Assembly: GCF_039543525.1 (NCBI RefSeq) | Contig: NZ_BAABJX010000001.1 | Location: 24,995 to 88,994, forward strand | DNA: 64,000 nucleotides | Source: Algivirga pacifica | GTDB lineage: Bacteria > Bacteroidota > Bacteroidia > Cytophagales > Flammeovirgaceae | Reading direction: 5' to 3' | Part shown: positions 1-8,981 of the stretch, piece by piece | Position numbering within the stretch: the first letter of the stretch is position 1 | Layout of the letters: each line of letters begins with the position of its first letter | Translations under genes and position numbers: made by a program | Notes under the pieces: model-generated | The model's input: only the letters and a program-made list of their open reading frames with translations | Database searches by the model: none | Told to the model about the DNA's origin: nothing

Positions 1-463
1 AGGTATTGATATCCTCCACTGGCATGCAGGTTCCAGCACTTGTCTCATTCTGTGTCACACAGATCATCTCTGTTTCGGCAGGAATATTCGCCTCTGAAAT
101 ATCAAAGCCTTCTCCAAAAGGCACCTCCAGTTTCTGGGCATTTCGGTTGAGCTCTTTAGCAAATTCATAGAAACGGCTAGAGAATGACCCATTGACAAAA
201 TGGTAGGTAGACTGCTCCGTGCAATTCGCTAGCAACAGTTGCCATACCTCAGTGGCAGAGCCTGTAAATACGATGTGATAAGAAGAAGGTATATTCAGTA
301 ATTGGCGTAATTGCGCAGTTGTAAATTGAAAAATCTCCTGAAACTGCTTACTACGGTGAGAAATAGATCCCAAGTCATTTCGTAAAGCATATTGCATATG
401 CTCTGCGGCAGTGAAGTACAATTCACTAGGTCCTGGCGTAAGGTAATAGCGCTTGTTTTTCAT
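1..463 (-). CDS. SerC-like class V aminotransferase (3' part outside window)
   Basis: My own reverse-strand reading gives an open frame from the ATG at 463 to the window edge, about 154 residues. The N-terminus reads MKNKRYYLTPGPSEL, the TPGPSEL motif typical of class V PLP aminotransferases of the phosphoserine/alanine-glyoxylate group. SISHRS, VFTGSATE and TQNETSAG follow in the usual order; the last is where SerC-type enzymes contact the cofactor and substrate. The catalytic lysine lies outside the window. It probably converts 3-phosphohydroxypyruvate to phosphoserine, but another class V aminotransferase cannot be excluded without the C-terminal half. Confidence 0.75.
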   Translation of the reverse strand, partial: MKNKRYYLTPGPSELYFTAAEHMQYALRNDLGSISHRSKQFQEIFQFTTAQLRQLLNIPSSYHIVFTGSATEVWQLLLANCTEQSTYHFVNGSFSSRFYEFAKELNRNAQKLEVPFGEGFDISEANIPAETEMICVTQNETSAGTCMPVEDINT

Positions 464-630
464 GTAAAAAAAACTCTCAAAATGTTACAAATGAATTGCC
501 CTAAAACTACAAAAAAGCCTTGTGTAAATTATACTTCCACTCTTACAAAAAAAGAATATCCCTATAAATAGGGAAAAGTCGTTTGATCACTGATGGAACA
601 GCACACATAGAAAAAGAGAGAAGAAAGAAA

Positions 631-652
631 GGGCGCCCCTTGTGGGCGCCCC
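631..652. repeat. Single REP hairpin (C-G variant)
   Basis: Perfect 8-bp stem GGGCGCCC on both sides of a 5-nt loop (CTTGT). It lies between the partial aminotransferase and the transporter. Same family as the hairpins at 15918, 18441, 23515, 27841, 28671, 30785, 41019 and 53669. Confidence 0.8.
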
Positions 653-680
653 TTCCTAAACCAATATGCCAAACAAGCTC

Positions 681-2300
681 TTAGAGCGTAGCAACAATTT
701 GCGCACAGATAATAATCATTACCAAGGCAAATGGATATACGGTTGCATAAGCCACTTGTGGTGCATCGTTGTCTGTCATACCATCGACGGCACTAAGTCC
801 TGGTGTACTCGTCATCCCACCGGTCAATGCACCAAGAATAGATAGGAAATTACTCTTGAACCAGAACCTCCCTAAGATCACCACTAGAACCATAGGGATT
901 AATGTGATCAAGGCACCTATTCCAAATAACCCAAATCCATACTCTTCAATCGTCGCTACCAGCTTGGCCCCGGCACTTACCCCTACAGGTGTAAGGAAAA
1001 GCAACAAACCAAATTGTCTCAAGATGGAATTCCCTGCACTCGGTAAGTTCCATATAATCGGCCCTGTTTTTCCTTGGCGAGAAAGTAAAAGTGCTGCAAT
1101 TAACACACCTCCTGTTAATCCTAATGAAAAAGTTCCTCCTCCTGGGATTGGTATATTCAACTTACCCAGTAAGACCCCTGCAATAATACCAAGCGCTACA
1201 GGCAAGAAACTCGTCGTTTCTACCTGTTTGATACTATCTCCTAACAACTGTGTCAGCCCATCTACATAACCTTTGGTGGAAGCAATCAATAACTTATCAC
1301 CATAACGCAATCGTTGCGATGGCCTTGCTGAGATATCCACACCAGCCCTACGGATACGGGTTACCGTCGCCAGGTAGTTATCTTGTAGTGCCAGCTCTTT
1401 CAAACTCTTGTTTACAATATCCCTTTTGGACACCACATACCAACGAATTTCATATTGCCCACTTCTAGGAATTTTGATATCGGTAGGCTCTCCCAATAAA
1501 ATCTCCACCTTTCTCAGAGCATCTTCTGTTCCTACTGCTCTGACCAAGTCTCCTTTATAAATGACCGTATCGGGTGTAGGAGACTTAGGCTCCTGGTCTG
1601 GACGCATTACCCTGGAGACATTCGCCTTGGTCATAAAACGAATATTGAGTTCTTTCAACGTTTTCTTGTGGGCATTTTCATTAGATACAATGAAATTCCT
1701 ATTCAATACTTCAGGAAACTCTGAAGAAGTACTTTCTTCATACCTTTTCTCTTCAGTATCCAGATTCACACGAAACAGCTTTGGTGCTAACTTCACAAAT
1801 AGAATCACCCCAATCACCCCGAACGGATATGCAATACCATACCCAATAGAAGCTACCGAGGACCCCGAAGCGTCAATAGCCGCTGCCAAACCCGGTGTAC
1901 TGGTCAAAGCCCCCGTCAATAACCCTACGGCTAGCTTGAAATCTATATCAAATGCATAAGAGGAAACCACTGTTACTATACTTCCCGTCAATACCGTTAG
2001 TATGGCTAAAATAATTAAGTTCTTTCCTTGGGACTTGAAAGCCTCAAAGAAAGATGGGCCTGCCTGCATTCCAATTGTAAAAATAAAAAGCACTAATCCT
2101 ACCTTCTGTACAATAGAAGGCATCGCCATCTGTAACTGTAATTTATCTAAAATGAAACCATAGAAAATCGCCACAAAAATCACTGCCGAAGCACCAAAAG
2201 AGATCCCCTTTACACTAATTTTCCCCAGCAAAATCCCCAAACCTATAATGAGAAATAGTGCCACATAATCTACTTGAAGTAGTTCAAGTATCTTTTCCAT
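681..2300 (-). CDS. AspT/YidE-type membrane transporter with two RCK_C (TrkA-C) domains
   Basis: Inner-membrane transporter of 539 residues. The N-terminal half (about 1-180) has five to six hydrophobic segments. Two RCK_C/TrkA-C-like cytosolic domains follow (about 195-280 and 285-365), then a second membrane half. A signature occurs once in each half: TGALTSTPGLAAA near residue 130 and TGGMTSTPGLSAV near 500, as expected for the internally duplicated aspartate:alanine exchanger family (AspT, YidE, YbjL). The length matches the family. The substrate cannot be told from sequence. It lies 180 bp downstream of hemW on the same strand, separated by a small hairpin. Confidence 0.85.
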   Translation of the reverse strand: MEKILELLQVDYVALFLIIGLGILLGKISVKGISFGASAVIFVAIFYGFILDKLQLQMAMPSIVQKVGLVLFIFTIGMQAGPSFFEAFKSQGKNLIILAILTVLTGSIVTVVSSYAFDIDFKLAVGLLTGALTSTPGLAAAIDASGSSVASIGYGIAYPFGVIGVILFVKLAPKLFRVNLDTEEKRYEESTSSEFPEVLNRNFIVSNENAHKKTLKELNIRFMTKANVSRVMRPDQEPKSPTPDTVIYKGDLVRAVGTEDALRKVEILLGEPTDIKIPRSGQYEIRWYVVSKRDIVNKSLKELALQDNYLATVTRIRRAGVDISARPSQRLRYGDKLLIASTKGYVDGLTQLLGDSIKQVETTSFLPVALGIIAGVLLGKLNIPIPGGGTFSLGLTGGVLIAALLLSRQGKTGPIIWNLPSAGNSILRQFGLLLFLTPVGVSAGAKLVATIEEYGFGLFGIGALITLIPMVLVVILGRFWFKSNFLSILGALTGGMTSTPGLSAVDGMTDNDAPQVAYATVYPFALVMIIICAQIVATL

Positions 2301-2458
2301 AAAGCTTTAATACAGTCTATAATCGTTCTACCATTGTTTGTCATAGAAAACACAAGTCTTCCAAGGACGAAGAAACGGCTAATCTCACTGTAGAACAATC
2401 ACTAAAATCACCTATTGATATTAATCATAGTACAATTTATTTGGAAAATTTTACCATT

Positions 2459-2480
2459 GCCCAACGGCGTTGCCGTGGGC
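2459..2480. other. Short hairpin abutting the hemW stop
   Basis: GCCC-A-ACGGC, loop GTT, GCCGT-GGGC forms a stem with one bulged base directly at the hemW stop codon. There is no U tract, so it is not a standard terminator. It resembles the mini-hairpin modules of the large composite repeats elsewhere in the window. Confidence 0.4.
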
Positions 2481-3610
2481 TATAATAAAAATAAATTCTC
2501 CGATACCATATCAGCCATCAGTTTTCCATTTTCTGTCAACTGCAATAAACTCCCCTTCCATCGAATCCATCCTTTTTGTTCCATATCTTTTAGGACCGCT
2601 TGAAATTGCTTAGGAATGTCTACTTGGTAAGTATTCTTTATATATGCCATATCACTACCCCACATGGTTCTCAAGGTCGTCAGAAGGTACTCATTGACCT
2701 GATCCTTCACTGTCAACTGCTCCCGCTCTGCAGGAATGATTCCTTGATGGATTTGTTGGGTATACTTTGAATTGTTGGCAATGTTATACTGCCTACTTTG
2801 TCCATTATAAGAATGTGCTGCAGGTCCAATTCCAAGATATTTTTTCTGCTGCCAATAAGCGGTATTGTGCTTCGAATACATCCCTGGTTGAGCAAAATTA
2901 GAGATCTCGTAATGCTCATACCCATTTTCTTTCATTACCTCTAGTAAACGTTCAAACTGCGTAGCTGAAAACTCATCTTCGGCAGGCTTGAAACGACCTT
3001 TCTTAGTCCAGTTTCCTAATACTGTTTTCTCCTCAATGGTAAGACAATAGGATGATATATGAGGAACTTTCAAAGCCATTGCCTTTTGAAGGTCCTCCTC
3101 CCAATACTGATGAGTATCTGCTGGAATTCCATAAATCAGGTCAATAGAAATATTTTCAATTCCGGCATCCTGTGCTAGCTTCACACAAGTATCCGCCTCT
3201 TGGGCGTTGTGTGCCCGATGCATCATTTTCAGGAATGGATCATGAAAGGACTGTATCCCAATACTCAATCTATTGATACCAACCTCTGCTAAATCCTGAA
3301 GTTTTGAGGCATTTAGATCATCCGGATTAGCCTCCAAAGTAATTTCTTCTAGCATAGAGCAATCATAGTATTGCTCCACTGCTTCCATAATCTGCTGTAA
3401 TTCCTCCTTACTTAGCAAAGAAGGAGTCCCTCCCCCAAAGTAAAGGGTCTTCAATTGAGAAGGATTACCTAAATAATACTGCTGCATCTCCAACTCCTTT
3501 ACAATTGCTTGCACAAGGTCTGTCTTCAACTTCAGGTTAGTACTAAAATGGAAGTCACAGTAATAACACGCCTGCTTACAGAAAGGAATATGTATATAAA
3601 TTCCGGACAT
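2480..3610 (-). CDS. hemW: HemW, radical SAM heme chaperone (HemN-like)
   Basis: Radical SAM protein of 376 residues. The cluster motif is at the N-terminus: C11, C15 and C18 in HIPFCKQACYYCDF. The spacing, and an F two residues after C18 in place of the extra Cys of true HemN, mark the HemW branch. FGGGTPS (SAM binding), EANPDD and GIQSFHD follow in family order, and a C-terminal HemN winged-helix-like region ends the protein. HemW binds heme and is thought to insert it into respiratory proteins rather than oxidise coproporphyrinogen. The gene is divergent from the TRAP binding protein, with 45 bp between the starts. Confidence 0.9.
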   Translation of the reverse strand: MSGIYIHIPFCKQACYYCDFHFSTNLKLKTDLVQAIVKELEMQQYYLGNPSQLKTLYFGGGTPSLLSKEELQQIMEAVEQYYDCSMLEEITLEANPDDLNASKLQDLAEVGINRLSIGIQSFHDPFLKMMHRAHNAQEADTCVKLAQDAGIENISIDLIYGIPADTHQYWEEDLQKAMALKVPHISSYCLTIEEKTVLGNWTKKGRFKPAEDEFSATQFERLLEVMKENGYEHYEISNFAQPGMYSKHNTAYWQQKKYLGIGPAAHSYNGQSRQYNIANNSKYTQQIHQGIIPAEREQLTVKDQVNEYLLTTLRTMWGSDMAYIKNTYQVDIPKQFQAVLKDMEQKGWIRWKGSLLQLTENGKLMADMVSENLFLL

Positions 3611-3655
3611 ATAGATATTTTAATTATTTTTAGAGGGAGTAGGATTTTTAAGCTT

Positions 3656-4774
3656 ATGACAAAGTTAAAGAGAAGAAACTTCATAAAAAAAGCAACCTCT
3701 GCTGCGGGGTTACTTGCTACGACAGGACTAACTGCTGCCTGCACCCAAAACACTTCAGAAAAAAGTACGCCTCATCTACAGACTTCCTCCAAAACCTATA
3801 AATGGAGATGTGTTACGATATGGCCACCCAATTTTCCTGTGCTTGGTACAGCCGTCAACGAGATGGCTAAAGAATTAGAAAAGTTATCTGGAGGACGATT
3901 ACAGATACAGGTATTTGGTGCCGGAGAACTGGTCCCTGCCATGGAGGTATTTGATGCCGTACAGCTAGGTGCTGTACAAATGGGCCACTGCGCAGCCTAT
4001 TATTGGTCAGGAAAAATGCCCTCTTCTGTATTTTTCACTTCTATTCCTTTTGGAATGTTAGCGGATCAGATGAATGCCTGGTTACTTCATGGAGGTGGTT
4101 GGGACCTTTGGAGAGAGCTTTATGAACCGCTAGGCCTTGTTCCTTTTCCTTGTGGAAATACAGGCGTGCAAATGGGCGGCTGGTTCAACAAAAAAATAGA
4201 TACAGTTGACGACCTTAGAGGGCTAAAAATGCGTATTCCTGCATTGGGTGGAAAAGTCTTTGCCAAAGCGGGAGGAGCTGCCGTTCAACTAGCTGGAGGA
4301 GAAATCTATACTAGCTTAGAAAGAGGAGTGATTGATGCTACCGAATGGATTGGTCCTTATCACGATTATCTGATGGGATTCCATAAGATTGCCCAATACT
4401 ACTATTACCCAGGGTGGCATGAACCAGGCTCTGTACTAGAGCTCATCTGCAATAAAAAAGCACTGGAAGAACTTCCCGCTGAACTACAGGAAATGGTAAA
4501 AAGTACTGCCTTGAAATACAATACATTGATTCATGCAGAATTTGAAGCCAAAAATAATGAATACCTTAAGAAGATTAAGGCCGAAAGTGACGCCAAGGTA
4601 TTGCCATTCCCGGAAGAGGTATTGGCTCACTTAAAGCAATATGCTGAAGAGGAGTTATCCTTATTAGTGGATAGTGACCCTTTTGCTCAAAAGGTATACG
4701 ATAACTTCAGGACATTTAAACAGGAAATCAATGCCTGGGAAGAGATTTCTTCCAATGTTATGAGGAAGTGGTAA
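3656..4774 (+). CDS. Tat-exported TRAP transporter substrate-binding protein (DctP/TakP-like)
   Basis: 372 residues from the ATG at 3656. The frame opens 147 bp earlier, but that extension overlaps hemW, whereas this start gives a textbook twin-arginine signal (KRRNFIKK, a hydrophobic stretch, then a Cys at TAAC that could be lipidated). The body matches DctP-family binding proteins: WPPNFPVLG, FGAGELVPAMEVFDAV, LKMRIPALGGKVF, GAAVQLAGGEIYTSLERGVIDATEW. The last two resemble TakP, which binds 2-oxo acids, so a small carboxylate ligand is likely. No DctQ or DctM membrane subunit is adjacent, so it must use a permease encoded elsewhere or act as a stand-alone binder. Confidence 0.85.
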   Translation: MTKLKRRNFIKKATSAAGLLATTGLTAACTQNTSEKSTPHLQTSSKTYKWRCVTIWPPNFPVLGTAVNEMAKELEKLSGGRLQIQVFGAGELVPAMEVFDAVQLGAVQMGHCAAYYWSGKMPSSVFFTSIPFGMLADQMNAWLLHGGGWDLWRELYEPLGLVPFPCGNTGVQMGGWFNKKIDTVDDLRGLKMRIPALGGKVFAKAGGAAVQLAGGEIYTSLERGVIDATEWIGPYHDYLMGFHKIAQYYYYPGWHEPGSVLELICNKKALEELPAELQEMVKSTALKYNTLIHAEFEAKNNEYLKKIKAESDAKVLPFPEEVLAHLKQYAEEELSLLVDSDPFAQKVYDNFRTFKQEINAWEEISSNVMRKW

Positions 4775-4796
4775 TTTCTAATATAAGTACACTGTT

Positions 4797-5104
4797 CAAA
4801 GTACTTGTTGATAATGTTTAAGAGCTTGTTTGGAACCACATCTTTTGGAATAAAATTCCTCTAATTTTGACTGATAAAACCCTGATTATCCCCAAATAGA
4901 ACCACTATTAGGCTCAAATCAGGACTTTATCAGTCAATTTATAGAAGTTTTATTCTCAAAATATGGATTCCAAACAAGCTCTAATTGAGCTCCGCTCGTT
5001 CGTAATGTTTAGTTGTAATATTTCCATATACCTTATTAAGATATGACTAAACATTATAAACGACAAAGCAATTACGACACAACACTATCAACAAGTTTAC
5101 TTTG
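4797..5104. repeat. Nested inverted-repeat element filling the 4775-5133 gap
   Basis: Outer arms: CAAAGTA..CTTGTTGATA from 4797 pairs with TATCAACAAG..TACTTTG ending at 5104. Inside, AGAGCTTGTTTGGAA (4821-4835) pairs with TTCCAAACAAGCTCT (4968-4982), and GACTGATAAA pairs with TTTATCAGTC further in. From 4983 follows a diverged copy of the ACTAAACATTATGAACGAG palindrome family. It looks like one palindromic element inserted next to or within another. No gene is visible in this gap. Confidence 0.6.
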
Positions 5105-5133
5105 GCATTATGTAACGAGTGTCAAATATTAAT

Positions 5134-5718
5134 CTAGGGGCGTAATGCCTTCATACAAAGGTTTGTCACCTTGCGGGCATCCTCCTCGGTTAACTTCTCT
5201 TCTGAAAAAATCTTCTTCACCCTAGAAGAAGCATATTCAATACTGATTGCAGGGAATACTGACGTAAATTCCTCCAATGACAAGTTAGGATCTACCTCTC
5301 CCGATTTTTGTCCTCTTTCCAGTAGCTTATCGAAAGACTCAGGAATACGCAAGCGCATATCCTTTGACATCAAGAACGTATAGTCATTCATCAGCATGTT
5401 GATAAACATCGCTTTAGAAGGATTCTCGTTGGTCATCTCATAAATAGCCTTATTAAACTCAAAGATGATAGTATCAAAAGAGTTATTACTCTCCATGATT
5501 TCATACACCATTTGTCGGAACTGATCGATATGTGAGCCATATAGGAACTGTACTAAGGCTTTCTTGCTTGGGAAGTGTCGGTACAAGTAGCCATCCGCCA
5601 CCTGTGCTTTCTTGGCAATAGACGAAACGGAAGCACCTCCGTACCCTTTCGTAACTACCATTTCTATTGTTGCTTGCTTAATTCTCTCTAGTTTCGTTTC
5701 GTCTATGCTTTTGGCCAT
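5134..5718 (-). CDS. TetR/AcrR-family transcriptional regulator
   Basis: 194 residues from the ATG at 5718 (MAKSIDETKLERIKQA). The frame can be extended 16 codons upstream, but the family normally begins just before the first helix. The DNA-binding domain is clear: IKQATIEMVVTKGYGGAS, then the recognition part SVSSIAKKAQVADGYLYRHF near residues 30-50. The C-terminal ligand domain is not specific enough to name an inducer. It lies downstream of enolase on the same strand but separated from it by a terminator, so it is probably a separate unit. Confidence 0.85.
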   Translation of the reverse strand: MAKSIDETKLERIKQATIEMVVTKGYGGASVSSIAKKAQVADGYLYRHFPSKKALVQFLYGSHIDQFRQMVYEIMESNNSFDTIIFEFNKAIYEMTNENPSKAMFINMLMNDYTFLMSKDMRLRIPESFDKLLERGQKSGEVDPNLSLEEFTSVFPAISIEYASSRVKKIFSEEKLTEEDARKVTNLCMKALRP

Positions 5719-5812
5719 ATCAAAAAATTTGAGTTGATGAAGATATTGGTTTGAATATATTTTCAAACAAATTGATCCGGTAAAGCTATAAAAATTAGGC
5801 TTTAAAGAAAAG

Positions 5813-5852
5813 AAAAAAGCCTTGCAAGGAGGTTATCCCTGAAGGCTTTTTT
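5813..5852 (-). terminator. Rho-independent terminator of eno
   Basis: AAAAAAGCCTT pairs with AAGGCTTTTTT around an 18-nt interior that can pair further. Read on the minus strand it ends in a T run, 29 bp after the enolase stop codon. Confidence 0.75.
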
Positions 5853-5880
5853 CTGTAATTCAGTATTATAATGCTAAATA

Positions 5881-7185
5881 TTACTTAGCAAAATCGAATT
5901 TCTGCTTGAAAGCACCCAATCCTAGGTATTGAGCAACTTCTCCTAGGCTCTCCTCGATTCTAAGCAACTGATTGTATTTCGCCATACGGTCAGATCTTGA
6001 TGCAGAACCTGTCTTGATTTGTCCACAGTTCAACGCTACTGCCAAGTCAGCAATAGTAGTATCTTCTGTTTCTCCTGAACGGTGAGACATTACAGAAGTA
6101 TATCCTGCTCTGTGTGCCATTTCAACTGCAGCGATCGTTTCTGTCAACGTACCGATTTGGTTTACTTTGATCAAGATAGAGTTTGCAACACCTTGGTCGA
6201 TACCGTCGCTCAAACGCTTCACGTTTGTTACGAACAAGTCATCACCTACCAACTGACACTTGTCTCCTACCAGGTCAGTAAGGATTTTCCATCCTTCCCA
6301 GTCGTTCTCATCCATACCATCCTCGATTGAAGTGATAGGATATTTTCCTACTAGCTCCGCAAGGAACTCTGCTTGCTCCTTAGGAGATTTCACGCCACCT
6401 TTTGTGTCGTTGAATTTAGTGTAGTCATACTTTCCATCCACGTAGAACTCAGCTGAAGCACAGTCCAAAGCCAAAGTGATATCTTTTCCTGGCTCATATC
6501 CTGCGTTCTTGATCGCCAACAATACGCTATCCAATGCATCCTCAGTAGAATCAAATGCTGGTGCAAAACCACCCTCATCACCTACTGCAGTACTCAAGTT
6601 ACGGTCATGGATAACTTTCTTCAAGTGGTGGAATACCTCAGCACCCATACGGATTGCTGTCGTGAAGTCTGTTGCGCTGATAGGCTGAATCATGAACTCC
6701 TGGAATGCGATAGGCGCATCCGAGTGAGAACCACCGTTGATGATGTTCATCATAGGTACTGGCAATGTGTTTGCAGAAACACCCCCTACGTATCTGTACA
6801 ATGGAAGACCCAACTCAGCTGCTGCTGCTTGAGCTACTGCCAAAGAAACACCTAGGATTGCGTTAGCACCCAACTTAGACTTGTTCTCTGTTCCGTCAAG
6901 CTCAATCATGATCTTGTCGATCAAGTTTTGCTCGAATACAGAAAAACCGATCAATTCTTCAGCGATGATGTTGTTTACATTGTCAACCGCTTTGGTTACA
7001 CCTTTACCCAAGTATGCATCCCCACCGTCTCTTAGCTCTACTGCTTCGTGTTCACCAGTAGATGCTCCAGAAGGAACTGCTGCACGGCCAATCTTACCGC
7101 CTTCAGTCCATACTTCTACTTCTACAGTTGGGTTACCTCTTGAATCAAGGATTTGTCTTGCGTGGATGTTTTGAATAAAACTCAT
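5881..7185 (-). CDS. eno: Enolase
   Basis: 434 residues, the usual length, colinear with bacterial enolases from MSFIQNIHARQILDSRGNPT to the C-terminus. Phosphopyruvate hydratase converts 2-phosphoglycerate to phosphoenolpyruvate in glycolysis. Visible key features: SGASTGEHEAVELRDG loop, the catalytic Glu pair region GDEGGFAP (near 205-212), metal ligands in LDCASAEF, SIEDGMDE and VGDDLFVTN, the signature LIKVNQIGTLTETIAA near 337 with the catalytic Lys, and SHRSGETEDT. It appears monocistronic, with its own terminator. Confidence 0.98.
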   Translation of the reverse strand: MSFIQNIHARQILDSRGNPTVEVEVWTEGGKIGRAAVPSGASTGEHEAVELRDGGDAYLGKGVTKAVDNVNNIIAEELIGFSVFEQNLIDKIMIELDGTENKSKLGANAILGVSLAVAQAAAAELGLPLYRYVGGVSANTLPVPMMNIINGGSHSDAPIAFQEFMIQPISATDFTTAIRMGAEVFHHLKKVIHDRNLSTAVGDEGGFAPAFDSTEDALDSVLLAIKNAGYEPGKDITLALDCASAEFYVDGKYDYTKFNDTKGGVKSPKEQAEFLAELVGKYPITSIEDGMDENDWEGWKILTDLVGDKCQLVGDDLFVTNVKRLSDGIDQGVANSILIKVNQIGTLTETIAAVEMAHRAGYTSVMSHRSGETEDTTIADLAVALNCGQIKTGSASRSDRMAKYNQLLRIEESLGEVAQYLGLGAFKQKFDFAK

Positions 7186-7392
7186 TATTTATATAAAATT
7201 ATTTGGTTTGAAACGAACTTTGCGACAATATAAACCCCATTACAGCACAAAAAACATGATAAATGTCAATTTTAAAGTTAACATTTCGCACAGAATAAGC
7301 TTTTTATTGACATCTTCCCCCAAAGGGCTCCTGATAATCAAAGAAGTATATAAATGTAACTCCTACACTAATCAGGAAAATATTTTTTAGGG

Positions 7393-7434
7393 ATAAAAAA
7401 GAGCTGTTGACTCCTCAGAATCAACAGCCTATCC
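7393..7434 (-). terminator. Rho-independent terminator of the pseudouridine synthase gene
   Basis: On the minus strand, GGCTGTTGA pairs with TCAACAGCT around TTCTGAGGAG, followed by six Ts. It starts 11 bp past the stop codon at 7445. Confidence 0.75.
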
Positions 7435-7444
7435 TTAGTTCTTA

Positions 7445-8656
7445 CTATACATATTTCACGTACTTCTCCCACTTCTCGATCACCTTTACCATATCCTCCG
7501 GTAAGTCGGAATCAAACTGCATCCACTCCCCGGTTGTAGGGTGCTCAAACCCTAATGACTTGGCATGTAATCCTTGTCTTGGCAACAGCAATAAACAGTT
7601 CTCTACAAACTGCTTATACTTGGACGTACGAGTCCCTTTTAAGATCTTATTTCCACCATACATCACATCTCCAAACAGTGGGTGCCCCAAGTGTTTCATA
7701 TGCACCCTGATCTGGTGTGTTCTTCCTGTTTCCAGGTTACACTGCACCAAAGAGACATATCGCATACGTTTCAGCACCTTGTAATGTGTGATCGCTCTCT
7801 TCCCATAATCTTCGTTAGGGTAAACGACACTGACCCTGCGATCATTCTGGCTTCTACCGATATAGTTATCAATCGTTCCTTGATCTTCTTCCGGCTCTCC
7901 CCATACCAACGCATAATAGGTACGCTCAATAGTATGGTGGAAGAACTGCTTAGCCAAATGGTTCATGGCTTGCTCCGTCTTTACAGTCACCAACAGTCCA
8001 GAGGTATCCTTATCAATACGGTGTACCAATCCCGGCTTGTCTTCTGCATTAAAAGCGGTAGGCAAGTGCTTCACATGGTGCATCAATGCATTTACTAAAG
8101 TACCACTCCAGTTATTATGTCCCGGATGCACCACCATTCCAGCTTCCTTATTCACAATAATGATTTGATCATCTTCATGAACAATACGAATAGGTATATC
8201 CTGAGGAACAATTTCTGTTACTCCTTTCTCTGGTGGCATAATCACCATGACTACATCACCACCCTTTACCTTATAGTTTGTTTTTACAGGAAGGCCATTA
8301 ACAATAACATCTCCATTTCGAATGCCACTCTGAATTCGACTTCTGGAAAGGTTTGGAATCTTAAGGGACAAATACTTATCAATACGCAGCATAGACTGTC
8401 CCATGTCTACCTCCAAACGCATTTCATCGAATTTCTTATCCTCCTTTTTGGGGTGCAACGCCTCCTCTTGCTCATCGACCAGCTTTTCCCCCTCTGTGTC
8501 CATCTCTTCCTCCAGATAAAAGTCAAGTTCCTTGCCCTCCCCTTCTTCTTTGGCGACCAAAGGCGTCTCCTCTTTCTGGTCTTGTACTGGTGTGTTATAA
8601 TCCTGAGTGTTACCCTCTTGGGATAGCTCCTCTTGCTCTTTATTTTTATCTGACAT
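7445..8656 (-). CDS. rluD: RluA/RluD-family 23S rRNA pseudouridine synthase with acidic N-terminal extension
   Basis: 403 residues if the start is the ATG at 8656 (MSDKNKEQEE); ATGs at 8668, 8695 and 8722 are also possible. Residues 1 to about 85 are Glu/Asp rich and low complexity. An S4 RNA-binding domain follows (RIDKYLSLKIPNLSRSRIQ), then the catalytic domain with the RluA-family motif HRIDKDTSGLLV carrying the catalytic Asp, and GRTHQIRVHMKHLGHPL near the end. RluD makes pseudouridines in helix 69 of 23S rRNA. The catalytic part aligns along its whole length; the acidic arm is extra compared with E. coli RluD. Confidence 0.88.
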   Translation of the reverse strand: MSDKNKEQEELSQEGNTQDYNTPVQDQKEETPLVAKEEGEGKELDFYLEEEMDTEGEKLVDEQEEALHPKKEDKKFDEMRLEVDMGQSMLRIDKYLSLKIPNLSRSRIQSGIRNGDVIVNGLPVKTNYKVKGGDVVMVIMPPEKGVTEIVPQDIPIRIVHEDDQIIIVNKEAGMVVHPGHNNWSGTLVNALMHHVKHLPTAFNAEDKPGLVHRIDKDTSGLLVTVKTEQAMNHLAKQFFHHTIERTYYALVWGEPEEDQGTIDNYIGRSQNDRRVSVVYPNEDYGKRAITHYKVLKRMRYVSLVQCNLETGRTHQIRVHMKHLGHPLFGDVMYGGNKILKGTRTSKYKQFVENCLLLLPRQGLHAKSLGFEHPTTGEWMQFDSDLPEDMVKVIEKWEKYVKYV

Positions 8657-8800
8657 CCCTTTTTGCATATGGTTTTGAGTATAAGTCTCCAACATAATTA
8701 TGTGGAGTATCGGTACGTACACTTGTTTGCAAAATAACGTACCTGCAAAGATAATGAATCTTATTAAGTTAGTCTAAATATGACTGCGCCATATAGGTAT

Positions 8801-8842
8801 AAAAAAAACCTCCCAATGAAGGTTCATTGAGAGGTCTATTTT
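8801..8842 (-). terminator. Rho-independent terminator downstream of the TPR gene
   Basis: On the minus strand, ACCTCTCAATGAA pairs with TTCATTGGGAGGT (one mismatch), followed by eight Ts. It lies directly beyond the large palindrome at 8845-8975. Confidence 0.7.
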
Positions 8843-8844
8843 TT

Positions 8845-8975
8845 GTTCATAATGTTTAATTGAGCTTCGCTCGTTCATAGTGTTTAGTTGAGACAATTAA
8901 AATCCATTTCATGGATTTTTGAAACACAACAACTAAACATCATGAACGAGCGAAGCTCAATTAAACATCATGAAC
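8845..8975. repeat. Composite palindrome, family B (GTTCAT type), full copy
   Basis: Two 46-bp arms (8845-8890 and 8930-8975) are near-perfect inverted copies around a 39-bp centre. Each arm is separator GTTCATAATGTTTA, mini-hairpin GAGC-TTC-GCTC, then the separator again, so it falls into exact heptamer steps. The element lies 6 bp from the TPR stop codon. Related copies: 42428, 46697, 51036, half a copy at 19628, and a diverged one near 4983. Confidence 0.8.
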
Positions 8976-8981
8976 AATCAG

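Noticed and set aside
769..1269. Plus-strand open frames opposite the transporter, enolase, dehydrogenase and other genes
   Set aside because: They lie on the antisense of genes with strong family motifs, and their translations are low-complexity or lack any domain. They are shadows of the real frames.
5813..5852. Riboswitch or attenuator near enolase
   Set aside because: The fold is a simple stem-loop followed by a T run right after the stop codon; a terminator explains it.
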